Shown here: piece by piece, positions 1-5,204 of the stretch
Numbering within the stretch: the stretch's first letter is position 1
Layout of the letters: each line of letters starts with the position of its first letter
DNA from: Candidatus Woesearchaeota archaeon
Lineage (GTDB): Archaea > Nanobdellota > Nanobdellia > Woesearchaeales > PXDW01
Assembly: GCA_003564925.1 (NCBI GenBank)
Contig: PXDW01000108.1
Span: forward strand, 1-5,204
Direction of reading: 5' to 3'
DNA length: 5,204 nucleotides
Position numbers and translations under genes: made by a program
The notes under the pieces: generated by a model
The model's database searches: none
Seen by the model: only the letters and a program-made list of their open reading frames with translations
Told to the model about the DNA's origin: nothing

Positions 1-1645
1 TTATAAGAACATCTCCTATAACACAATTCTCTAGATCCATACCCATAACAATTTTTCTTGCTTTTTTCATATATTCTGTATCTATAGTTATGGTCTTCTT
101 AGAATTGGGCATATATATTATAGCACCATTTTCTGCAACAACAGCCCTCCATATCTTGAATCTATCACACAAATTTTTTACATAATTTATATTCCTTCCA
201 GTAGCAAGAAATATATCTATATCATAATCTTTTAAAGAACCAAGTTCTTTGAAAAGCTCTTCGTCATAATCATTTGAGTCAAATTCAGGTTTTCCAGGCT
301 CATCTGTCAATGTTCTGTCTAAATCAGTTATTATGCCTCTTATTTCAGAAACATCAAGATATTCAATTTTATGAAATTCATCCTTCTGTTTTATGATATC
401 ATTATAAAGAATTAAATGTTTTTCGATACCTATATCCATTTTAAAGTATTTGTCCACCCTTTCTAATGACTTAAGAGCCATTTTTTCTCTTAAGTTTTCA
501 TCTTTTAATATTTTTATTATGGATTTTGCAGTTGCATCGAAATCTCCTGTTTCGACCAAATAACCATTCTCGCCATGTTTTACTTGAATAGGTATGCCAC
601 CGACATTTGTTCCTATAATGGGGTTGCCGCAAGCCATACCTTCTGTAACAGATAATCCAAAACCCTCATTTTTTGAGCATAATGCTACAACATCCGCGCT
701 GTTATATATCTTGGGAATTTCAAGATAATCGATATTTCCTGTAAAAATAATACTTTTTTCTAGCTCAAGCTTTTTAATCAGATTTTTTACATTATTTACA
801 AAAGATTGCCTATCTTTGGAAATCTTGTTACTCATTGACTCTCCTCCCACAAAAACAAGTTTTGCATTGGGAACTTCCTTAAGAATTTTGGGCATTGCTT
901 TAATTAGCTGTTCATGACCCGATTTAGGGTCAATTCTTTGAACACAAAGAATCATTTTGCAATCTGGAGGTATATTATATTTTTTTCTTTCTTTCTTTTT
1001 ATCAATATCAAGAACCTTAAATTGTTCGGTATTCGCTATCGGGTGTATAAGGACTGCTTTTTCTTCAGGTAAACCTAATTTAACAGCAGCATCTATATAC
1101 TCTTTTGAAGAAAAAACAATCTTATCGTATTCAATCATGTTTTTTATCAGAAAATCAGATAATGGTTTTGACATATTTTCAATAAATGGTATGTGCCATG
1201 TCAAAATTAAAGGAGTTCCTCTTGGAACATATCTGTACGCAAATAAAAGCTGAAAATCATGTATATGAACTATATCTGCCGGATTTTCCTCAAGAAGATC
1301 TTTTAATTGTTCTCCAAAATACTCGTTTACTTTGTTAAATTCCTCATATCCTGGCATGTCATGATGGTTTTTTGTAAACTCTTTTTTGTTGTAATGAGAT
1401 TCTTTATAAACAACCTCTTTAAATTTGCTATAACCTTTCATTATATCTTTGTTTATTGGATCTCTTGGAACTCTATGTATCTCTATACCTTTTATTTCAT
1501 CATGATGAACTTCTCCAGAAGGACGTAGGTGAACCTCTACAACTTCATTTCCGTTTTTTAGCATCTCTTTGGCCAGATTCAAGAGATAAGTTGGTACCCC
1601 TCCAATATGGGGATAAAAAGACTGGCTCGCATAGTAAATTTTCAT
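1..1645 (-). CDS. GT4 glycosyltransferase fused to HAD-type sugar phosphatase (3' end outside window)
   Basis: Cytosolic two-domain enzyme; 548 codons are visible from the ATG at 1645-1643 with no stop before the left edge. Residues 1-410 form a GT-B fold GT4 glycosyltransferase: N-terminal glycine loop GGVPTY (15-20), HIHD (127-130), WHIPF (150-154), the R237/K241 pair of RIDPK, and the EX7E motif E327-GFGLSVT-E335 followed by NVGGIP. The VGGIP and RIDP regions recall archaeal trehalose synthase TreT, but donor and acceptor cannot be assigned. After a linker (about 411-434), a HAD domain begins with motif I TDLDRTLT (D441 nucleophile, D443 acid/base), motif II LATGR (T482) and AENGAIIY (504-511), typical of the SPP/Cof/TA0175-like subfamily with a C2 cap. 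HAD motifs III (Lys) and IV (acidic pair) would lie beyond position 1. No signal peptide or membrane segment is seen. Inference: the first domain makes a phosphorylated glycoside that the second dephosphorylates. It is transcribed divergently from the rest. Domain assignments are firm; the product is unknown. Confidence 0.93.
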   Translation of the reverse strand, partial: MKIYYASQSFYPHIGGVPTYLLNLAKEMLKNGNEVVEVHLRPSGEVHHDEIKGIEIHRVPRDPINKDIMKGYSKFKEVVYKESHYNKKEFTKNHHDMPGYEEFNKVNEYFGEQLKDLLEENPADIVHIHDFQLLFAYRYVPRGTPLILTWHIPFIENMSKPLSDFLIKNMIEYDKIVFSSKEYIDAAVKLGLPEEKAVLIHPIANTEQFKVLDIDKKKERKKYNIPPDCKMILCVQRIDPKSGHEQLIKAMPKILKEVPNAKLVFVGGESMSNKISKDRQSFVNNVKNLIKKLELEKSIIFTGNIDYLEIPKIYNSADVVALCSKNEGFGLSVTEGMACGNPIIGTNVGGIPIQVKHGENGYLVETGDFDATAKSIIKILKDENLREKMALKSLERVDKYFKMDIGIEKHLILYNDIIKQKDEFHKIEYLDVSEIRGIITDLDRTLTDEPGKPEFDSNDYDEELFKELGSLKDYDIDIFLATGRNINYVKNLCDRFKIWRAVVAENGAIIYMPNSKKTITIDTEYMKKARKIVMGMDLENCVIGDVLI

Positions 1646-1669
1646 AAGCCAACCACTATAAAGAATTTA

Positions 1670-1691
1670 GGGTAGTATATAAAACTTACCC
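1670..1691. repeat. GGGTA-N12-TACCC inverted repeat around the TATA box
   Basis: A perfect 5+5 bp inverted repeat (GGGTA at 1670-1674, TACCC at 1687-1691) brackets the minus-strand TATA box at 1676-1683. The G/C-containing arms stand out in this AT-rich gap. A dimeric regulator bound here would block TBP access, so it is a candidate operator. Arms this short could also arise by chance. Confidence 0.35.
1676..1683 (-). promoter_or_regulatory. TATA box for the GT4-HAD gene
   Basis: Read on the minus strand this is TTTATATA, a good archaeal TBP site. Its centre is about 35 bp from the ATG at 1645. With the usual TATA-to-start spacing of about 25 bp, transcription would begin near 1654, leaving a leader of only about 9 nt and no room for an effective Shine-Dalgarno site. 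Confidence 0.6.
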
Positions 1692-1730
1692 ATCGTTGTC
1701 AATCAATAATTTCATTAGTTAAACAAAAGT

Positions 1731-1738
1731 TTTAAATA
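1731..1738 (+). promoter_or_regulatory. TATA box for the 180-residue hypothetical gene
   Basis: TTTAAATA is centred about 26 bp upstream of the ATG at 1761, so the transcript should start at or next to the start codon (leaderless). The purine/A-rich AAACAAAA at 1721-1728 occupies the BRE position just upstream. The same 8-mer lies at the same offset before the AglB TATA box. Confidence 0.65.
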
Positions 1739-1760
1739 AAAGTTATCACCAACCTTGTTT

Positions 1761-2303
1761 ATGGGAGTAATAAAAAATCCAAAAGATATTTATAAAAAGA
1801 AAATAGACTGCGAATATTATTCTAATTTATCTAAACTGGCTAAAAAAATTGGTATGAATATCTCTACATTTAATGGAACAAGAGATTATAATCCTGACTC
1901 CAAAATATTGGTAAAGGAATTAAAAGAAATTAAAAAGGCAGGTTATGAACTGGCTAAAGGGATAGTTTCAGAGAATAAAATAGAAGGAAAGCAAAGCCTA
2001 GAAGAAGAATTACATAATATTAAGAGCAATGATGAAATTAAGTCGCTATTATCGAGTATAGGTATAAATTACAAACCTACTAAAAAAAATCTTGAAACAT
2101 ATCTTAATATAAATAATTCAGAAAGGTTTAGTCCTAAAACAAAAAATTATCAAACAAAAGTTTCAAAAGATATTGATACATTGGATATAATAAATTCAGG
2201 TTATTTTATTTTTTTAAAGGGAATAGAAGAATATTTGAATGGAAAAGATTTCAAAAGAAAAGACAGGGAACCAACATTACAAAAATATTCTACACCTTGG
2301 TAA
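1761..2303 (+). CDS. Hypothetical lysine-rich 180-residue protein
   Basis: I do not recognise this protein. The ATG at 1761 is preferred over an in-frame TTG at 1755 because the TATA box at 1731-1738 places the transcript start at about 1760. The protein is soluble-looking, with no signal peptide or convincing membrane helix, and rich in Lys, Asn, Ile and Glu. Residues 20-38 (LSKLAKKIGMNISTF at 23-37) resemble a small helix-turn-helix in spacing. Residues 49-100 are strongly helical and charged (KELKEIKKAGYELAKG, then a QSLEEELHNIKS segment). Residues 101-140 are polar and probably loop-rich, followed by a hydrophobic helix DIINSGYFIFLKGIEEYL (142-159) and a basic tail. It diverges from the glycosyltransferase gene and is separated from the downstream reductase by its own promoter. 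A DNA-binding role for the divergent promoter is conceivable but weakly supported. That it is a gene is likely, given the promoter and long open frame. Confidence 0.75.
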   Translation: MGVIKNPKDIYKKKIDCEYYSNLSKLAKKIGMNISTFNGTRDYNPDSKILVKELKEIKKAGYELAKGIVSENKIEGKQSLEEELHNIKSNDEIKSLLSSIGINYKPTKKNLETYLNINNSERFSPKTKNYQTKVSKDIDTLDIINSGYFIFLKGIEEYLNGKDFKRKDREPTLQKYSTPW

Positions 2304-2304
2304 A

Positions 2305-2349
2305 TTTTTAAATTCTAAAATAATATAAATACAAGCTATTTCTTTTTTT
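2305..2349 (+). terminator. T-rich tracts, possible archaeal terminator after the hypothetical gene
   Basis: Just after the TAA at 2301-2303 there is a T5 run (2305-2309), and further on a T7 run (2343-2349). Archaeal RNA polymerase stops on U-rich tracts without needing a hairpin. The second tract also overlaps the initiation region of the reductase gene, so its role is ambiguous. Confidence 0.3.
2324..2331 (+). promoter_or_regulatory. TATA box for the geranylgeranyl reductase gene
   Basis: TATAAATA is centred about 25 bp upstream of the ATG at 2352, which predicts initiation essentially on the start codon and a leaderless mRNA. A-rich sequence directly upstream (CTAAAATA) could serve as BRE. 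No Shine-Dalgarno-like purine tract precedes the ATG; the bases there are a pyrimidine run. Confidence 0.65.
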
Positions 2350-2351
2350 AT

Positions 2352-3392
2352 ATGAAAACAGTTTCTATACTTGGAGCAGGCCCAATAGGAAATTATCTTG
2401 CTTTTCTGCTTTCAAAAAATTTCAAAGTTGAAGTTTATGAAGAGCATAAAGAGATAGGGGAACCTGTGCAATGCGCAGGAATAGTTACAAATGAGTTTTG
2501 CAAGATAATAAAGCCCAACAAAGAGTTTTTAATAAATAAAACTGATAAAGCCAGGGTTTTTGCTCCAAATGGTTCTTTTTTAGAAATAAAGGTAAAGCCA
2601 AATTATATCATAGACAGGGCTAAATTCGATTATTACCTTTACAAAAAAGCAAAAAAATGTGGTGTTAAATATCACTTAGGGAAAAAATTAACAGAAAAAG
2701 AAATCAAAAGCTTGAAATCTGATTATATAATAGGAGCGGATGGTCCTTTATCCAAAACCGCTTCTGTATTCGGCTTTAAAAAAAATAAGGTATATCAAGC
2801 TATACAGGCAAGGATTAAACTGAAAAATGACAACGCATTTGAATTTTATCCTCATATAAAAGATTTTGCTTGGGTTGTACCTGAAAATAAAGATATTGTA
2901 AGAGTGGGTGTTGCTGCAAGAAAAAATGCTAAAGAATCATTTAAAATGTTTATAAAAAAATTTAATGGAAAAATGATAGATATGCAGTCTGGATTAATAC
3001 CCATATATGAAGCAAAATCTTTTAAAAAAAAAAATATTTTTTTGGTTGGAGATGCTGCTGCCCAAGTAAAGGCAACAACAGGTGGGGGGATTATTCCAGG
3101 ACTAAAAGCAGCGAAAAAATTAGCTTATTCGCTGGAAAAAAAAATAAATTATGATGTTGTTTCTTTAGGCATAAAAAAAGATTTGTATGTGCACTTATTG
3201 ATTAGAAGAATGCTCAATCATTTCTCAGATGAAGATTGGAACGATATAATAAGGGTATGTTGTAAAGAAAAAATAAAAAAAATACTTTATGAGGATAGAG
3301 AAGATGCAGGAAGAATAATTTCTAAAATTCTTTTTGTAGAGCCAACCTTATTAAAGTTCTTGAAGCATTCAAACAAAATATTTATAAAGTAA
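2352..3392 (+). CDS. FAD-dependent geranylgeranyl reductase family protein
   Basis: Flavoprotein of the archaeal geranylgeranyl reductase (GGR) family, which hydrogenates double bonds of polyprenyl chains in ether lipids or dolichol-type carriers at the membrane surface. Domain signs in order: Rossmann dinucleotide loop GAGPIG (8-13); acidic E30 ending strand 2 of the ADP-binding fold; GEPVQCAGIVT (36-46) with C41 matching the family's conserved PxxCxG cysteine; IGADGPLS (127-134); FAWVVPENKDIVRVGVA (172-188), equivalent to the YxWxFP...GxG substrate-cavity motif; and the second FAD motif LVGDAAAQVKATTGGGI (231-247). The C-terminal 90 residues are charged and helical. At 346 residues it is somewhat shorter than the usual 390-400 of digeranylgeranylglycerophospholipid reductases. 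It ends with tandem stops (TAA TAG). The AglB gene follows after 35 bp with no T-rich terminator between, so partial co-transcription is likely. The family is certain; the substrate (membrane lipid or dolichol phosphate) is not. Confidence 0.92.
   Translation: MKTVSILGAGPIGNYLAFLLSKNFKVEVYEEHKEIGEPVQCAGIVTNEFCKIIKPNKEFLINKTDKARVFAPNGSFLEIKVKPNYIIDRAKFDYYLYKKAKKCGVKYHLGKKLTEKEIKSLKSDYIIGADGPLSKTASVFGFKKNKVYQAIQARIKLKNDNAFEFYPHIKDFAWVVPENKDIVRVGVAARKNAKESFKMFIKKFNGKMIDMQSGLIPIYEAKSFKKKNIFLVGDAAAQVKATTGGGIIPGLKAAKKLAYSLEKKINYDVVSLGIKKDLYVHLLIRRMLNHFSDEDWNDIIRVCCKEKIKKILYEDREDAGRIISKILFVEPTLLKFLKHSNKIFIK
3381..3388 (+). promoter_or_regulatory. TATA box for aglB inside the reductase 3' end
   Basis: TTTATAAA overlaps the last codons of the reductase and is preceded by AAACAAAA (3371-3378), the same BRE-position 8-mer seen upstream of the 180-residue gene. 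Normal spacing predicts initiation near 3409, giving an 18-20 nt leader before the ATG at 3428. aglB could therefore be transcribed both from here and by read-through. Confidence 0.5.
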
Positions 3393-3414
3393 TAGAATTT
3401 CAAAACAACTAACT

Positions 3415-3420
3415 GGGTGG
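3415..3420 (+). promoter_or_regulatory. Shine-Dalgarno-like site of aglB
   Basis: GGGTGG, containing GGTG complementary to the CACC near the archaeal 16S rRNA 3' end, lies with GGTG 8 nt before the ATG at 3428. It is the only convincing ribosome-binding site in the window. It supports this ATG as the start and fits a leadered transcript from the TATA box at 3381. Confidence 0.55.
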
Positions 3421-3427
3421 TTGATTA

Positions 3428-5204
3428 ATGGCTTCAAAGAATAAAAAAGATGAACTCTCTTTTGATTTTGGGAAAATAAAAAAATTCTTTAAATCAAAAG
3501 AGAACAAAAAAAGCAAGAATGAAGAAAAAGCAGATGAAGGAGATTTTAGCTTTGATTTAAAGTCTGCCGGAGATTTTTTAAAAAAATATAAATTCATAAT
3601 AGTGCCTATTATTTTAATAATAATCTGTATGGGTTTTGGTGTCCATTATAGGATGTACACAGCTAGGCTTCCGATTACAGATGAATGGGCAGCAAACACA
3701 GTTCATAATTTCTATAGATCACAGATAGCAGATGAAATAAACAGGCAATACCCTAATCTTCCCCAAGAAAATAAGGATGTTTTAATTAACAGGCAGTTTC
3801 AGGAATATTTAAGCCAGAACAAAGATATTATTGAAGCGCAGATAAGGGAAACCTCCGAACATTTTAAAAGCCAATTCCAGGATGATGATGGAAGGACATA
3901 TTTGGTTGCTATTGATCCTTATTTTTACTACAGGGGAACGAGGAACCTTCTTGAAACAGGAATGGTCGCAGACGAATTAAAAAATGACTCAATACCTTGG
4001 GACAATAAGATGGTTGCTCCAATAGGTGTTCCAGCAGACACAGAGTTTCATCATTATTTTTCTCTTTACACATATAAAATTTTTAGATTATTTAATAGGG
4101 ACATTTCTTTGATGGGTGCTTTATTCTATACTTCAATAATAATGTCTGCATTATGCGTCATACCTGCCTTTTTCATAGCTAAAAAAATAGCTGGAAATGT
4201 TGGAGGTTTTTTTGCAGCATTCATTCTTGCTATCCATCCTGTTTTTTTAAATAGAACTATAGGTGGATTTAATGATACTGATGCATACACTATCTTCTTT
4301 CCCCTAATGGCAATGTGGATTTTTTTAGAGGCATTTGAAGCAAAAGACCTTAAGAAGAAATTAATTTTGGGAGCTTTTGCAGGACTTATCATAGGCATAT
4401 TCAGCACTGCATGGGGTGGATGGTGGTACATTTTCAACTTTATTTTAGCAACTATTGCAGCATACATTTTTTATTATCTGATATTGCACAGGAAAGATAT
4501 AAAAAACTTAAAAACATATTTTTTAAAAGACCAGATTAAAAATCCCATATTGCTCTTGGCAACATTTTTTATTTCATCAGCCGCATTTGTAACTTTACTT
4601 AAAGGTTCATTTCAGTCATTTCTTGCTTTCTTCTGGAATGTTTTTAGTGTTATTAGAATGAAAGATGCTGTGCAAACAGGTCTTTGGCCCAATGTTTATA
4701 CAACTGTTGCAGAACTAAATCCTGCTTCTGTTGTTCAAGTTATAAGAAATATGGGCGGGAATTTATTATTCTTTATTGCTCTTATAGGTCTTATAATGAC
4801 TATAACAAGTGAAAAAAGAAAGAATTTAGGAATTGCTCTTGGATCAATAGGATGGTATGCTTTTGTAATAATGATACATACATCAATAACAAATCTTTTT
4901 GTTTTTCTTAGCTTGCTATTATTGCCAATAATTATCATTATTGGCTATTCTCTTTATAAAAAAATAGAAGATGTTGACATAAAATATGCTTTGCTTCTTA
5001 TAATATGGTTTGTTGCCACTATCTATGCGTCCACATTGGGAGTAAGGTTTGTTTTGCTTCTTGTTCCTGCTTTTTCAGTAGCCTTCGGAGTAGGCATTGG
5101 GAAAATTTATGATGTTGTAAGTAGCTGGGCATCAGACTCATTAAGTCTGGATAAAATATTAGTTAGAACTGTTGTTTTATTGCTATTATTGATATTGTTA
5201 ATAA
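3428..5204 (+). CDS. aglB: AglB/STT3-family oligosaccharyltransferase (3' end outside window)
   Basis: Integral membrane catalytic subunit of archaeal N-glycosylation; it transfers a lipid-linked glycan to Asn of N-X-S/T sequons on the outer face of the membrane. 592 codons are visible without a stop; the family usually has 800 or more, so the C-terminal WWDYG-type sequon-binding domain is missing here. Residues 1-55 are a charged cytosolic tail with two SFDF/SFDL motifs. TM1 is about 56-72. An external loop follows, with an insertion (about 76-160) ahead of the first catalytic aspartate D163 in AIDPYFYYRG. The second metal motif is GGFNDTDAY (D283, D285); AWGGWWY is at 328-334. The TIXE/SVSE-type loop motif is TTVAEL (T426, E429). 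LGVRF (537-541) carries an arginine in a region usually conserved in the family. About ten further hydrophobic helices follow between 230 and the window end. The start is set by the upstream GGTG site. The assignment is secure; the large EL1 insertion is the odd feature. Confidence 0.93.
   Translation, partial: MASKNKKDELSFDFGKIKKFFKSKENKKSKNEEKADEGDFSFDLKSAGDFLKKYKFIIVPIILIIICMGFGVHYRMYTARLPITDEWAANTVHNFYRSQIADEINRQYPNLPQENKDVLINRQFQEYLSQNKDIIEAQIRETSEHFKSQFQDDDGRTYLVAIDPYFYYRGTRNLLETGMVADELKNDSIPWDNKMVAPIGVPADTEFHHYFSLYTYKIFRLFNRDISLMGALFYTSIIMSALCVIPAFFIAKKIAGNVGGFFAAFILAIHPVFLNRTIGGFNDTDAYTIFFPLMAMWIFLEAFEAKDLKKKLILGAFAGLIIGIFSTAWGGWWYIFNFILATIAAYIFYYLILHRKDIKNLKTYFLKDQIKNPILLLATFFISSAAFVTLLKGSFQSFLAFFWNVFSVIRMKDAVQTGLWPNVYTTVAELNPASVVQVIRNMGGNLLFFIALIGLIMTITSEKRKNLGIALGSIGWYAFVIMIHTSITNLFVFLSLLLLPIIIIIGYSLYKKIEDVDIKYALLLIIWFVATIYASTLGVRFVLLLVPAFSVAFGVGIGKIYDVVSSWASDSLSLDKILVRTVVLLLLLILLI
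4924..4945. repeat. Perfect 9-bp inverted repeat with 4-nt loop inside aglB
   Basis: GCCAATAAT and ATTATTGGC flank TATC, a perfect hairpin-capable palindrome within the codons for a Pro-Ile-rich membrane helix (about residues 499-506). It sits in coding sequence, so coincidence from Ile codon usage is the default explanation. Confidence 0.4.

Larger units (their letters stand above)
1646..1760. promoter_or_regulatory. Divergent intergenic promoter region
   Basis: This 115-bp AT-rich gap lies between two genes starting in opposite directions. It carries one archaeal TATA-like box per direction, with centres about 55 bp apart, and a GGGTA-N12-TACCC dyad around the minus-strand box. No open frame or RNA gene is apparent inside it. 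The arrangement allows both genes to be controlled from one site, but that is inference. Confidence 0.7.

Noticed and set aside
1..1645. Naming the GT-HAD gene as sucrose-phosphate synthase or TreT
   Set aside because: The N-terminus lacks the SPS signature, and TreT has no phosphatase domain; sequence alone does not fix donor or acceptor, so no gene symbol was given.
957..1647. Short plus-strand open frames (957-1253, 1307-1528, 1456-1647)
   Set aside because: They lie antisense to the GT4-HAD gene, whose conserved motifs prove the minus-strand frame, and their translations are Phe/Tyr/Ser-rich with no promoter or recognisable family.
1755..1757. TTG as an upstream start for the 180-residue protein
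   Set aside because: The TATA box at 1731-1738 predicts transcription starting at about 1760, which would exclude the TTG from the mRNA.
3409..3597. Minus-strand open frame of 62 codons opposite the aglB start
   Set aside because: Phe/Ser/Lys-rich mirror of the Lys/Glu-rich AglB tail; no promoter, and it covers the AglB start region and ribosome-binding site.
4126..4938. Minus-strand open frames inside aglB (4126-4467, 4735-4938)
   Set aside because: Antisense shadows of membrane-helix codons; the plus strand here carries GGFNDTDAY and the TIXE-type motif.
5133..5149. CAGACT-N5-AGTCTG inverted repeat
   Set aside because: Only six base pairs, in the middle of aglB coding sequence; expected by chance in a gene of this size.
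1..5204. CRISPR array, insertion sequence, tRNA or rRNA
   Set aside because: No regularly spaced direct repeats, transposase-like motifs, terminal inverted repeats or cloverleaf-like sequence were found on either strand.

Overview
This is a low-GC, lysine/isoleucine/asparagine-rich fragment that reads as archaeal chromosome. The archaeal signs are two lipid/glycan genes (a geranylgeranyl-reductase-family flavoprotein and an AglB/STT3 oligosaccharyltransferase) and AT-rich TATA-like boxes about 25 bp ahead of start codons, in several cases leaving no 5' leader. The small, A/T-biased genes and the form of the AglB N-terminus suggest a DPANN-type archaeon (Woesearchaeota/Pacearchaeota-like). That placement is an inference from sequence style, not a phylogeny.

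Layout: positions 1-1645 on the minus strand hold most of a GT4 glycosyltransferase fused to a HAD-type phosphatase; its 3' end lies beyond the left edge. A 115-bp divergent promoter region (1646-1760) separates it from three plus-strand genes: an unrecognised 180-residue lysine-rich protein (1761-2303), a 346-residue FAD-dependent geranylgeranyl reductase family protein (2352-3392), and the first 592 codons of an AglB/STT3 oligosaccharyltransferase (3428 to the right edge). The two largest genes are both open at a window edge. No RNA gene, CRISPR array, insertion sequence or other mobile element was seen, and no gene-free stretch exceeds 115 bp.

Functionally the window is a cell-envelope neighbourhood. 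AglB transfers lipid-linked glycans from a dolichol-type carrier to asparagines of exported proteins. Geranylgeranyl reductases saturate archaeal polyprenyl chains, both in membrane lipids and, in some archaea, in dolichol phosphate. The GT4-HAD fusion probably makes and dephosphorylates a sugar-phosphate product, either a soluble disaccharide-type compound or a glycan precursor. A common pathway is plausible but not shown by the sequence.

The most interesting points are the glycosyltransferase-phosphatase fusion, an approximately 85-residue insertion between the first membrane helix and the first catalytic aspartate of AglB, a repeated motif in the AglB cytosolic tail, the orphan 180-residue protein, and a mix of leaderless and leadered promoters. 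I see no strong evidence for an entirely new multi-gene system.
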